DNA of 64,000 bases from Hofstenia miamia (Eukaryota; Xenacoelomorpha; Acoela): NCBI GenBank assembly GCA_004352715.1, contig SCFE01000025.1:969120-1033119 (forward strand). The letters are read 5' to 3'. This document shows, piece by piece, positions 1 to 12,850 of the stretch; positions within the stretch are counted from its first letter, which is position 1, and each line of letters starts with the position of its first letter. Position numbers and translations under genes: made by a program. The notes below the pieces were generated by a model that was given only the letters and a program-made list of their open reading frames with translations, had not been told where the DNA came from and searched no databases.

Positions 1-1072
1 CATCATAGTTCATTTTTTAAATTGTTATTATGACCTGCATAATTAATAAAAAATTCAGTAATCTAAAATCCATTGTATGGGGTGAATCAAAAATGTAACG
101 AGCCTTTTTAGGATGCGTATTGTTACAAAAGTATTTTAGTAACTTCGCACATTATGTAACCTTTAACAATTATTAAGGTTTACCAATATTGGATATTATC
201 TAAAGGGAGAAGTTTAATTGCATTAATAAAATGTTGAAGTTTCTTTGCAATATTACTGGCAGTGTTTTGAACAGTAGCATGAAACTTCTTAAAGGAGTTT
301 CTTGAAAGCACTGTTGTTTTCATATTTCAGAGATGTAAGCAACTTGAGAAAAGATCAAAATTTAGACTGGAAATGTGTGTTCTTGCGTTTACTGTCGTCA
401 TTGTGAATTTGCAATTTAGTAGGTGTAGGAGTTTCTTTGTTTAATGAAATTCTTTACAATATATTCAATTGAAATACTCGAGTTCTATTAATACTCGAGT
501 TTTAATATAATTCAGACTATCTACTTTTGTCAGATGATAAATTATCAGGTAGCAGCAATAAGGTTGTTTTGCAAAAAATTTTTATAATCCTTTACGTTAT
601 TGACTTTTATATGCAGATGCATTGTTCATGCTTTTTGAGTTTTAACAGATGATAAAAATCGATCATCTGAACCATGTCCTCCTTAAGTCATGTTTGAAGG
701 CACTTTTTGATTTTGTAATACGTGTAATCCGATTCATTTTAAATTTGTTGAAATCGATGTTATTTTCATTACCGCAAATATTAAAGATTTTCGAAAATTT
801 TATTCGTTTTCTTAAAAGTTAATTCTTTAGTATAAACGGCTGTTTTCCTTCAAAATTGTCAAACGTGCTGATAGTCAACTCTATTGACAGTGCAATTAGT
901 TTTAATTATTGAATTATGGTGTCTTCAGTATGCAACGATGTCATTTAACGAAACTGTTTTCTCAAATATTGACCATTAAAATGAAACTAAATAGTGAATA
1001 TTTGTATTCTGATAACTAATTGTTACCACATTTTGAATTGTGGTTAGATATGTTTGTTAATTTAGACAGGGA
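1..1072. other. 5' intergenic region, no gene seen
   Basis: AT-rich sequence upstream of the RCC1L start codon. I see no open frame with family resemblance and no repeat structure. The last bases contain an acceptor-like 'taatttag' about 7 bases before the first ATG, so an upstream non-coding exon or a trans-splice acceptor may lie here. Confidence 0.5.
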
Positions 1073-3023
1073 ATGCTCTCTGGTAGAGCATTCTCTTTTA
1101 AAAGAAGAGTTGCATTATCAACGTCATGTTTGAAGCTCATACAACAAAACGGAGTACATTTTCCAATCAAAACAGAGGCTGAACGTCAGTATGATCAAAG
1201 TATGCCTATCAAACAATATGCTTCGCAAACTAAGAAATATACAAATCAACGCTTATTCGTTTTCGGTTCTACTATGATGGGAGGCTTGGGTATCCCACAT
1301 CTCATAAAGCCTGAAAAACCCAGTGGTCAAGCTTTCAGATGTTGGAACCGCCCATATCGCTTGAAGTTGCCAGACTTCGTTAAGGATGTTGCTGTAGGCC
1401 ATGGATTTTCACTTTTTGCATTGAGTGGTAAACAGGGGAGCTATTTACTGGGTTGTGGAAATACTACCCATGGTCAGCTTGGTTTGCAATCTACAGGACC
1501 TAAGACCCGTTTGGAATATGTTTTAGCGCCTGCTCGGGTTACGTTATTCAATGAGTTCCTGTTTGAGTCCACTAGAATCGGGCAGCTGGCAGCAGGTCGG
1601 TTACATTGTATGCTGTTAACAGATAACAAGATTGTCACATGGGGTTGTAATAATCACGGGCAGTGTGGGCGCGAAATCTCACACGATGAAGATTATGCGG
1701 TATCTATGAGTTCACATTGCATTTCGTCAGGTTTACTTTAAAATCCCTTGTTATCAATATTTATCTTTAAATATAAAGAGACTTTTTGGCTCAAGAGCTC
1801 TGTATACTTTTAAGCCAGATAAGGTGATTGATATATGCATATGTATGCATGCCTCTAAATATGCTTATATAATATTGTTTTGTTTTAATGACTAGTATAT
1901 AGGCAGTAATAGTAAATATTCAATGGATAGGAGGAATTTTGTAAATATACATTGCTTAGGATTGATTGACATTATCATCTGCATGCGAGATAATTGTATG
2001 GTCCCTACATTTATTTAGATACATCTTGCATCTAAAAGCTCATCTATAATAGAATTCTTTTAAAAAAAATATAAACAACGAATATTGATTTGAAGTTATC
2101 GGGATTTGCTAAAGGTCATGGGTTAAAAATGCAAATTGTGTATTTCAGAAAAAGCGGGGCAGCTACACACACAGGAAAAAATTATGTAGGGCTGATGGAA
2201 GACTAACATGCTTTTCGGATCAAAACAATTTCGGCATTTACAGTCGTAAACATTTCAGTAGAAATTATATGAATTTTTGTAAAGCCCGTTATATAAAATT
2301 GTTTAATATTTTGTTCAAATATTTTATTAGTTTATAATTAAGTTTAAGATATTTCTTATAGATCATGTTGAAAAGCCCGTTGCAATTCATTGCGGCTTGG
2401 ATCACAGCTTAGCACTTTCTGATTCTGGAAGCGTTTATGCGTGGGGGTGGGGAGCAGATAATCAAACAGGTTTGGGAACCACTGATACTGTACATATACC
2501 TACCAAGCTTTCAGGTGATATTTCTAATGAGCATATCATTCAAATAACAGGAAGGGCTGATACCTGTTTTGCGCTATCGATAAATGGCGAAATTTTTGGA
2601 TGGGGCAGCTCTGAATATGGGCAGTTGGGTGCTATTTCTTCAACTACTCAAGTACCTGTTCCTACTCATTTACCGAAATTTAAAAATATTAAAATGGTCG
2701 CAGCTGGTGCCACCGAATGTGCAGTTTTGGATAGTGATGGTACCGTCTACACATGGGGTCATGAAAGTGGTTTGCAGCCTAAATTTGTTTTAAGGCCTAA
2801 AGACGACCCTGTTATTTCTATAAAATCTGGACTTCATCATTTTGCCGCCATCACAAAATATGGAGCGTTGTACATGTGGGGTCTTAATAAATCGGGCCAA
2901 CTTGGTTTAGGTCATTGCAGGAATATCACAGAGCCGCATCCTGTAAAATTACGAAGGATTCTGGTGGATGATGTTTTTTGCTCAATTGATCACACCGTTG
3001 TCGTTGGGAAGACTATTATTTAA
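1073..3023 (+). CDS. RCC1L: RCC1-like mitochondrial protein (RCC1L/WBSCR16 family), two exons
   Basis: Exons 1073-1730 and 2362-3023, joined by a 631-base GT-AG intron. The donor is CAG|gttta and the acceptor ttcttatag; phase 1 on both sides makes a GAT codon and a 439-residue frame, against 464 in human RCC1L. The first ~25 residues are basic, hydroxylated and free of acidic residues (MLSGRAFSFKRRVALSTS), as in a mitochondrial presequence. The rest is a run of RCC1 blades, each with a Gly-His or Gly-Leu-His turn and a 'WG...GQLG' strand: GHGFSLFAL, AAGRLHCML, WGCNNHGQCG, HCGLDHSLAL, WGWGADNQTGLG, WGSSEYGQLG, SGLHHFAAI, WGLNKSGQLGLG. The spelling 'GWGADNQTGLGT' in blade 4 is typical of RCC1L rather than RCC1 or HERC proteins. 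Family members act in mitochondria, in ribosome/16S rRNA maintenance and as an OPA1 exchange factor. An in-frame TAA follows soon if the first donor is read through, which argues for the intron. Confidence 0.86.
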
Positions 3024-3451
3024 TATCTGTTTGTTTATCTTTAAGAAACTCGAACTGACATCAACAGCATTTCGAAGAGTATACTTTTATTTTCCAAGTA
3101 TTAAACGAAATGAGGACTCCTTTACAAAGTGTTTCAAGTCCTATACATCTCTTAATTATGAAGTATTTAGAAAAAATGTTGACATCTTTCCTAATATTTG
3201 GACCTAAAAAATTCGGAAAAGTAATTTGCTTGTTAATTATGGTTGATTTATTTCGATATAAAGTAAGACTATCTTTGCTAAAAGTGTGTATCGAAGTGCT
3301 TTTATATTTGCTTAACATTTACAATGTACATACTATATAAGCTTATCTTAGCTATAAATTTAGATACAGTACTAGTTTAATTTATTCTGTATTGTTCCAT
3401 ATAACTAATGTTGTTTAGGCTAACTTTTAATGTTTGTTGCTGTTTTAGACA

Positions 3452-6400
3452 ATGCGTGTGCGGGCTCCAATCAACATTGCCATTGTAAAATATTGTAAGT
3501 ATTTTCTACGCGTGTATCTAAAATATTGTTGGTTAGATGGTAATTGCTTAAACTGAGTTCTTTGTGATGTAGCATTCAATATTGTAGTGCACAGAGCACA
3601 CATTTTTAGTAAAAGAAGCTTGTAGCGATGCTGGAGTGGACATATGAACTAACACAATTTTAATTTTACATATATTATCATTGCTATTGTTATTGTTATT
3701 AGTATTATTGTTTATGATGCTTTGCAATATATTACTTCTACTTCTAGGGGGCAAGCGTGATGAGAAATTGGTTTTGCCTACTAATGACTCTTTGAGTGTG
3801 ACGTTACATATCAGTGATCTTTGCGCAGAAACGGAATTCAAATTTTCAGAAAACGGTTGCGACGAGTTCTACCTGAATGGAATGTACGTCTGCTACAGTA
3901 TTTTCCCCAATATCATTTTTCATCAAACTCTGTATTTACAATTCATTGAAAGTAAACTAGTAATTACACATTATTTTGATGTGACGAGCTGCCGTAATAC
4001 AACGAAAATTTAATAAATGCTAAGGAAAATTGGCATTTTTCGTGTCACATATTTTCCTGTATATAGACTAAAATATTTTTAGTTTTTGGTACGTGTAAAT
4101 CATTGCTTTTACTTAGTGGATGTACGTGTGTGTACAAATCTCGTTCGTTCCGTGTGGATATACGTGGCAATACTCTGTCATATATAATGCCAATTTCAAA
4201 TAATGGATTTTCAGAAAATTTTAAATACAGGCACCCAATTTGTAAGAAATTATTGGATGAACAAAAAAACTTAGCGAAAATTCCTCATTATCATTGAAGC
4301 ATGCATAATAAAATTTGTGATTTCGGTGTCGGAGCCATGCTCATGTTCACCTCAACTCTTTGTTGTTTATTTTACGATCTAAATTGAGTTTGTTAAACAT
4401 TCATAAGTTTTCTATAATTAATTACCTTTAGGAAGAACGAAATCACATTTGGAAGTCGACTTCATAATCTATTAGAGTTAGGTAGTTTTAAGTTTTACAG
4501 CATTTATGTATTTCATGTGAATGTATGAATAAGTTTTCATTTAAAATTAATTGCTTCTGAAATTATATTTGTAAAAGGAAATGATTTTTATATGTATGTG
4601 GCATTGTTCCAGTGGTAAATTAATGTAAAATCACTTCTTTGAATTAAGTAGTGTTAGATTTAGGGCCCTGTCAGTTATCCAAATCAACTCGATGTTAGCT
4701 TGAATAGCATCATTGCTCTTCAAGGGTTGCCTGCGAATCATTAGGCATGGTTTCTCTTATTTTTTTCGTACATTTATATAGATTTGTTTAACATGTATCA
4801 CCGCTATATATAGCTAAACTAAAGATAGGTCCAAATAAAATTTTAACTCGACTCGAACCTAAAAACAGTGAACTCGCAGGACCCTAGTTAATCTATTTTA
4901 AAAGCTGACCTCATTAGCTTTTGTAAATTTTGTTTTTATCTATATTTACATAAATCATATGTTGGTGTAGCAAATTTGCGAATTATTTTGTATTCTATAT
5001 AGTAATTTTCCATTGTTTAGCAAGACAGCAATCAAGAAGACATTCAAATGAAAAATTGCATATCTCCTCAACTAATAATTTTCCAACTGCTGCTGGTCTG
5101 GCCTCGTCAGCCGCGGGTCTTGCTTGCATGGGTTATACATTTATCTATTCTTAATGGTACATATAGTTTGGTGTATATTTGGGTTTTGCATTAAGTTTTT
5201 GTCATTTTGATGATCTAAAATGAACAAGGTTGGAACTTATTTCAAACCAACACGATCTATTTAAGATTGCCTTGGTATCAACCTAACAGAACTGTCATCA
5301 GGCCTGTACATCCTTTCTAGATCACCAGCAACGCTAGGTTTTGCCTTGCCTTATCTGATTGAATTTAGATGTCCTGCAAACTTAAGATTTCAAAATAATT
5401 GCTCAATTTATTTTTAGTACAATAATAATATATTTTCCTTTGTTTAAATTCATTATTAGGTACGTCATTTACTCATTTTAGTACATCAACAAACAATGGC
5501 TGTAGTGACTCATTCACATCCATATTCTTTACTTTTTATACGTTTATGTGCAATTTTTACATGGTGGCCCTGCTTCTCTTTTAAAATGATCGCATGTTCT
5601 TCAAGTAATTGTTGCAATAAACTTTGTGCTTCAAACTATTCCTGGTATTTCTGATTATAAAAAATCATTTTATAATTAAAGTTTTTATCATTTTGGAAAG
5701 TAGTTTAGAAGTGATTTCTTGAGAGTAACATTAAAAATATGTTTACCAACATCTATAATTTCCTTTTTGTAAATGCTTCAATGAATTTTATCCAAATTGA
5801 AAAATATAACACTGTCCTCATTTGAAAATTTTAAATTTAAAATTGTTGTGTTTTTTCTTTAAAATTAGCGAAGCTTTTGGATCTAATTTGGCCTAAAAGT
5901 GAAAAACATTTGAGTCAGGGTAAGCGAATAATCTCTTAGATTACTTGAAGTTGCTAAGACGGGTTCAAGAAGTTTGAAACAAATGGCTAGTAATATGCAC
6001 TAGTCAATCCATAATTATTAGAATATTCTATCTTTATATAATTAAATATAATTAAATTTGTGTTTGAGAGTTGGCTATTTATTAATAGTTGATGTTTTTG
6101 TTCGTTAAGTTCATCACTCATTTATTGAGTTTTAGCGTTTGGATTGCATCGTCTACTTGATTGTGATGAAGATGTCTCTCTATTGGCGAGGTAAGAAAAC
6201 TTTTACTAATCGCATCATAATGGATGTTCAACTCTATATAAAATGTAACCAACCGAAACTGAAAATCCAATGGTTAGTAAGAAACAATATTTGAAAACCC
6301 TGCTCTGTTTGCCCTTGCTGAATCCGCTTAGCATTTATTGTTTACCGCGGCATATTAATGTTTAATTTAATTTATTGAATGAGTTTAAGTGAACACATAA

Positions 6401-9400
6401 ATTTGTGTGATATTGTTTTTGTACCACACGTATGTTTTATTATGATATGAAACCCATTCCATAGTTGCCGGTTGAAGCTGGATTAGTTATAATCGATAAT
6501 TGCCGGATAAATCTCACTCATGTGCTTCGGAATTGCAGTTAATTCTTTAAGAAATTTTACTTCCACGTCATTTATATGTGAATTACAGTGACTTTTTTCA
6601 TCAGAGTCACTCTATTTCTGAATACCACTACATGCTCATGCCACAACCAAGTCTTTGCGGTAGAGATAAGGCATATAAAGAAATCCCTCTACGGTTACGT
6701 TCCTAACCTTCTACGTGATGTTGCATTGATAAAAGAATTTGTTAGTGTAGATAGATTACTTAATATTATCTATGAACGATTCAATTATTTTTATTGTCTT
6801 CCGATCATGAATTCCGACTGTTTTTACAGAATTGGTTCAGGCAGTGCCTGTCGCAGTGTTTACGGTGGATTCGTTGCATGGCAATCAGGCGTTCAACAAG
6901 ATGGGAGGGAAAGCATTGCTGTGCAATTGTTTCCTGAGGATCATTGGCCTTCACTTCGTGTCATAATACTAGTAGTGAGTTATTTTCCTTTATTAAGAAG
7001 GGAATGGATTTTGCCTGTTTGTCTTTTCATTTTTTAGCAGAATTTTTCAAAAAATCCTAGACATCTTAGGAAGAATACACTAACTTTTCAATATGATCCA
7101 GATCGGCATCTGGATACAAAAATGTGTCCCATTGTTTCATATTCCTACTATTAAGTTGTAATTTTGTCGCTTTTGGTATTATGACAAACTTTGTTAAGAT
7201 TTTCTAATTGCTCTGAGTGTTGAAACAGCAGGAGAATTGAATTTTCCTAGTTGAGTATTGACTATATAATTTGGAGTTTTATGTTCTGCATTCATCATTC
7301 GCACGAAAAATTCCTATTGCTTACAATTTTCTTAAGAGGAAATAACATTTAAAAAAATAGTTTTTGTCTTCTCTGTTCTTAGGAAGCTTTATCTCTCACA
7401 TACCGTTATATTTCTATTTACTATTGATTATACACTAGGTCTCTGATGAAAAGAAGGGGACTGGTAGTACTAGAGGAATGCAAACCTCTGTGGCGACGAG
7501 TGCTTTACTAAAATATCGAGCAGAAGTAGTCGTCCCGAATTTAATGAAGGATTTGAAAGAAGCAATTTCATTAAGAGACTTTTCTTCCTTTGCTAATATT
7601 TGTATGAAGGTTAGCATTTTTATGAATTTGATTTTTCCTAATTCGGGTGAATGGTATTTGAAAATATTGAAATTCCTAAACTCCCAGTTTGTAGATGCGC
7701 ATTTTGACATTAATTCCATTGCTGTAATTTTGGTATAAACTCCAATAATTATTATGAATCACAATTGGATTCTAGCAGATAATGATTAATTAATTCATGC
7801 ATCAAACTTTAAATTCAAGTAGAATTGCATTCATTACTAGTTTTTTGGAATGCTTGTCCTATTTTTTATTGATTGCTCCAAGCGAATTGAGTAAGTTTTG
7901 CTATGTACTTTTTTATTGAAAAATGTTCTAATTATTTCAGGTTGATTAATTTTGCAAAGGTTTGTTTCTCTTAATGATTCTGGTATCAGATTTTTGCTTA
8001 CATACTTTCAATTTTAATTGAATCAATGATTGAATATATAATTTGAAAATGTCAAGCAACTTTTCTATCTGAATCTGTTATGTTTATGACGGGAATACTC
8101 AACTCGACCCATTAGAAAAGCCAACTGAATAAGCTACCACGTTCGCTATCTATCATTTTATACCCGGTCAGACCTACTAAATTCATTCTATCTATAAGTA
8201 CAACTATTTACAAAAAATATTACGCTATATTGGTTGAGATTTTTTTGCTTTGAAAACACTAATATATTGTGCTGTATAATTCTAAATTGTTGTATTCATC
8301 ATTATTGAAAGATGAAGTAAGAACACATTCCTCTATCCTCTAGACATATGACACATTCTGATAATGCTCCCCCAGCTATATTGGGTATGTATTGCCATTC
8401 GGAACATTCATTATTGCTATCAATCGCCACATTTCGTAATTTACCTCAGTGCATTTGTTTTCATTTTTTAGGAAAGCAATCAACTACACGCCATATGCTT
8501 AGACACGCTCCCTCCAATTTTCTACCTGAATTCACATAGTCATTCAATTATCAACTTGGTTCATCAATTTAATTCTTGGAAGCAATGTAACAAGGTATCA
8601 TTGTTGTAACTTTCATTCTTTGTCTTACTAGTTTGAATTTAAAGATGTATGTGAAAATTATATCACTAAATGTTCTCAAAGTTCTTATAAATGTATTGCT
8701 ACTCCTAAACTTCTTTGGAATTTTACAATGCTAGTTTGTTTAACTGTTTAAAAAGTTTGAAATTTTTCGTTAATTACGTTGCAATCTTCATTGATTTGAT
8801 ATAAGCACTTAGGACATTTGCTCTCGTTGACGTATTATTTAGGATCATTAAATGTTAGAAATTGATGCAGATAATTGTTTCGCAAGGCCTTGCTGCAGTT
8901 AATCTTATGAGATTTCTCACGAATTTACTATCATCTTGCTTTGTGTATGTCTCGGGAAGATATTTTCACAATTGTTTTTTCAAAGTGCCTTCTGCAGATA
9001 ATTATAAAGCCTTTCAAATGCGTTGCAAATCTCCCAGACTACAAGTACTAATTGAGCTGAAAGCCATTATAGATGATGTGTTGAATTCCAGGAATTTTTT
9101 GGTTTGATGTTGAGATATATCAGTGTCTCTGTCATTTATCTGCAACATTCTGCGTGCAATAACGTCCCACAAAATTAGATAAGCATGTGAGACAAGCGTA
9201 TACAACAGATGAATGTAGTTGATTATTTTGTGAAATATTACTATTTTACTATCATATCTGTTTTGGAAAAATTTGGCACTTGCTATACTTTTTAGCCTTA
9301 AAATGAAAACCATTATTTCTTTTTGCGAAGAGCTACATTTCTTGGGATCTAGCTTATGTTATCAATTTTCTATTTTGCTTACAACTGCATTTTTTAGGTA

Positions 9401-10563
9401 GCGTACACATTTGATGCAGGTCCAAACGCTTGTATTTTTTTTGAAGAGCAAAATATTGAAGAAGTACATTCTCTTTTCTCTCTAGCATTTCCTCACATTC
9501 CATTTAAACAGTCAACTGCAGAATCTAAGCAGGTATGCAGTTTCTCAAATTTTAAATCTTTCGTCTGATTTTTGTAAGCACTTGCGATAAATATGTATTT
9601 TTTTCGGGTATTAAAAGTGGAACAAGCACATTCTGGGTGTAAGCCTACAGATTTATCATTGAATTTAAACATTTTAAAAGGCAGAGACTACATTCTTCCA
9701 ATTCCAACACGCGTTTACAAATTTTAATAGAATTTGAAAATATTTGAAAAGTAATTAAAAACAATTGAATAGTAGTAAATAATTAGAAAGTAATTGAAAA
9801 CAATTGGAAACCGTCATAAATTCCTTGATGGAAATAATTATGTAGCATACGCGCATAGTTTCATTAATATACATTCAAGCACCTATTGATCAGGTTTTTG
9901 CTCAATATACAAATTGCGGCCATATAAATCCGCTATTATTATTAATGTTTTGTTGACAATATATCGTGCGCTCTTATAATAATAAATGTCGGTCTTTGCT
10001 TGGTTTTTTATTGATCTGACACCGTTCGATCCACTGAATCAAGTATATTTATCTAACTTGTAAGATTTTGTTTAAGTTCGTAGCAGATCGGTTTCCAATT
10101 CTGAATCTGGTAAGCAATTGAAATCACAGAGGTAACCCAAATAAATCGCCTTTTAATGATACAAAAATATGAAAGAAAATTGAGTGGTCCAACGAAATGC
10201 CATTTGAATTTGAAAAATTATGACAATTCTTTACAATTTGAACCTGCATGACCTGTTCTGTAGGGTTCACATTAATACACTCTATTGTGGATTATTGACT
10301 ATTACATTTTATTATGAGCGATTATCGTTAAAAATTATTTATTTTTTAGGTGTATATTGAATATATTTGAATTATTATTTTATGTTTATGTTTACCACTG
10401 ATATATGTTGGTTACCAATTTCCAATTGCGGTATTACTGTACTCGTGTTTTAAATAATTTTATTTAGAAAATTGCTGACCAGATTTGTGTTGCGCCATCT
10501 AGCGATGCTGTGAAGTTTGCAATTCATACCAGCGTTGGTCCAGGTCCTCAAATACTGCAATAG
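3452..10563 (+). CDS. MVD: Diphosphomevalonate decarboxylase, ten exons
   Basis: Catalyses ATP-dependent decarboxylation of mevalonate diphosphate to isopentenyl diphosphate, the last step of the mevalonate pathway. Exons read from family similarity and phase: 3452-3494, 3748-3883, 4231-4295, 5021-5131, 6136-6190, 6830-6974, 7439-7609, 8472-8594, 9398-9532, 10468-10563. They sum to 1080 nt (359 residues; human 400). Landmarks in order: [30 protein letters not shown]; the GHMP-kinase ATP loop [29 protein letters not shown] with the conserved Arg; [38 protein letters not shown] with the catalytic Asp; C-terminal SVGPGPQIL. All junctions are GT-AG except the donor of exon 3, which would be GA; without exon 3 the frame is lost. 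The N-terminus is short, so an upstream exon supplying a few residues is possible. A poly(A) signal AATAAA lies 74 bases after the stop. Confidence 0.9.
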
Positions 10564-10636
10564 TCCATTTCGTGAGCTTACGCAATTTTAAATTGTTTAT
10601 ATTTCGTATTTTTGTATTACTTAATTTTATTGGAAC

Positions 10637-10642
10637 AATAAA
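10637..10642 (+). promoter_or_regulatory. Poly(A) signal of MVD
   Basis: AATAAA 74 bases after the MVD stop and 64 bases before the next start codon. It is followed by a pyrimidine-rich tract ending in 'ctctgagcag', which looks like a splice acceptor for the next gene. Confidence 0.55.
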
Positions 10643-10705
10643 TTTGTTTTGCATTTATGGAATTTCATTCTCTGAGCAGCTGTAATTAGTGTGTTTTTAT
10701 TACAA

Positions 10706-11143
10706 ATGACAGACGCATGGTTTTCGTGTGAATCGTTACTTCCTAGCTACGATGTTTCTGTTAGGGTCTCTATTGATGCATCAGTCGCTAGAGACTCTGA
10801 TCGCCTTGATATGATTAATTTTTGCGATGAGTTTTCATTTACAGATATCCGGAATTATATGCAATCTCTCCTGGATGAGAAGAAATGTGTTCTTAAAGTG
10901 AGAGGAGATGAAGCTATCGCATCAATAATGCTTCAAATGTTCTATAAAGCCGTGAAAATGCATTGGAGTCGGTTGGAAAAGTATGTGATTTTTGTTAAAA
11001 TTACCAAATGGGTAGTTAAAGAGACCAGTTCTGCAGCCAGTATTGTAAGCTGTTGGGAAGGCAATCTCGATAAGTTAAGTTCTAAAAATATGGAATCCAT
11101 TCGACAATTGATGAACAAAGTGATCTACAACAGTTCAATTTAG
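10706..11143 (+). CDS. Unrecognised single-exon protein, 145 residues
   Basis: Open frame of 145 residues starting at the ATG at 10706, only 142 bases after the MVD stop and on the same strand. It has mixed polar and hydrophobic composition without low complexity and no visible signal peptide or membrane segment. The middle (DIRNYMQSLLDEKKCVLKV, then IASIMLQMFYKAVKMHW) looks amphipathic and helical; the C-terminus contains SCWEGNLDKLSSK. An AATAAA lies at 11311-11316. The length, third-position composition and close packing behind MVD suggest a real small gene. I do not recognise the family and assign no function. Confidence 0.55.
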   Translation: MTDAWFSCESLLPSYDVSVRVSIDASVARDSDRLDMINFCDEFSFTDIRNYMQSLLDEKKCVLKVRGDEAIASIMLQMFYKAVKMHWSRLEKYVIFVKITKWVVKETSSAASIVSCWEGNLDKLSSKNMESIRQLMNKVIYNSSI

Positions 11144-12355
11144 TACTTTTGTATTCCATTTGTAATAACCTAGGACTATAAATAGCTCGACGCAATCTAT
11201 TATTTATTCAGCATTTTTCAAACTATCCAAATTTTTTTCAAATTTATGGAATTTACAAAATTCTAACTAATTACATTTTTATCATCTTATATTTGTCATT
11301 AACCAATTTAAATAAATTTATTTTAAATAACTTTACACCTTGAATTAATTACACTTTCCTTAAGCACATCTGCAATATTTTGTACAAATCTAAATAATAT
11401 ACATGTATGTATTAATCAATATTGTTGCTTAATAACTTTAATTTTTTAATTATTTCGACAATTTCATTTAATTGTAGTTGGATAAGAATAATCCTTTTTT
11501 AATTTGTCGACTACGTTCTGTAAAGAAGAAAAACTCAAACTAATTGCTGGAAAAACAAATTTACTATTAAAACTCATTACATATCTGGAGATATTATAAA
11601 CGATATCATATAACAGTCTGTGTTTCACTTATTTGATAAACTCTTTTATAACGATAGGATCAATATGCTACAATTGAAACAGGTACATTGAAAACAGCTG
11701 TTTCAAATAAATTCTGATTTGGGCTAATTCATAAATTGTAAATAACGTCTAGATATAATTGGATGCAGGAAATACAATTTATTACTATTGTTTATACAGA
11801 TGTAAAAGATAAACGTTTTAACTATAAGCTACCTAACGAGACTAGAAATACAAAACGTCTTTTCCATATTTTCCACAAATTTGCTCCACATGAATTAATG
11901 CATTGGAAGGTCTTGCGACATTTGATAAATGTATTGGTTATTGTGTTTTCATGTAATGATGAATATTTGTCAAAAATTATTTCGGTGCCGGAAGGACTCG
12001 AAAGTATAATTTAACGAGTTTTAATTTAAAATTTCGTTTTTTAAAAAACTAACCTCAGCTAGATCACCGAAGTTCTGACTTGGCGACGCTTTCTAAGGAA
12101 ATGAATTGCTTTTCGAAGGTAATTAATAAGTAGATGTAATTCCCAATATTCAAAATTATTATTCTATACTTGTTCTATTTCGTTTTTGTTAGCTCAGTTG
12201 GGATCTTAACCAATTTCTTCAATTCGTTTATCAGTAAATCAGGATTTTGGTTGAATGTAAAAATTATATATTCTAGTGCTCAAATTTTGTTTCCTGTAAA
12301 ACTTTTTTTTTAAAAATGCGCCTCTAAAAAGAAAAATATTTAAAAAATTCGGAAT
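11144..12355. other. AT-rich intergenic stretch
   Basis: Contains the poly(A) signal of the preceding gene (11311-11316). An 83-codon frame at 11763-12014 has no recognisable family or splice support. Nothing else is seen. Confidence 0.4.
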
Positions 12356-12583
12356 AACATAGAGTCACATAAAAATGGAATAAATCACATTTTCCATTTT
12401 TGTTATTAATATTTTAGTTNTTGTAAAATATTTTTGTGGATTCCACAAAACTTTAGAAGAGAATTGTTTAACTTGTTAATTATTTTTGTGGATTCCACAA
12501 AATATTTGAAATTTTTTGAAACTAAAATATTAATACTAAAAATGGAAAATGTGATTTATTCCATTTTTATGTGACTCTATGTT
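12356..12583. mobile_element. Foldback/MITE-like element with ~65-bp terminal inverted repeats
   Basis: The left end starts aacatagagtcacataaaaa and the right end finishes with its reverse complement, ttttatgtgactctatgtt. The inverted arms run about 65 bp with few mismatches. The short core holds two copies of the palindrome tgtggattccaca. 'gaat' flanks both ends (12352-12355 and 12584-12587), a candidate 4-bp target duplication. There is no coding capacity. One undetermined base (12420) lies in the element. Confidence 0.8.
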
Positions 12584-12850
12584 GAATTTATTTCATTTTG
12601 AATGTTACACATAAATGCAAATTGGAAACGTACAGTGTATCTATTTATGATATTGTTGCAAGTGGATAAAATGAATTTTGCACTATCCAAAATGCGAAGT
12701 ATCCTACTTTAAAAAATAAACACATTTTTGCTTCTTGAAGTCGCTGTACATAATATGTACAATCAGCTGTAGTTACTACAAAATAATATAGAATTTAGCA
12801 GTGCTCAACGTGTTGTACATACAAAATATACTAAAATTTAACTGGAAGGT

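Noticed and set aside
3548-4013. Leu-rich open frames around MVD exon 2 (both strands)
   Set aside because: The poly-Leu stretch is the translated polypyrimidine/TTA repeat of the intron; only 3748-3883 is coding.
8344-8388. Frame [12 protein letters not shown] considered as an MVD exon
   Set aside because: Its P-P-A-I resembles the CLDT-PPI region, but phases did not fit, and the true exon ([16 protein letters not shown]) was found at 8472-8594 with matching phase.
11763-12014. 83-codon frame
   Set aside because: No family resemblance, no splice or poly(A) context; composition follows the local AT content.
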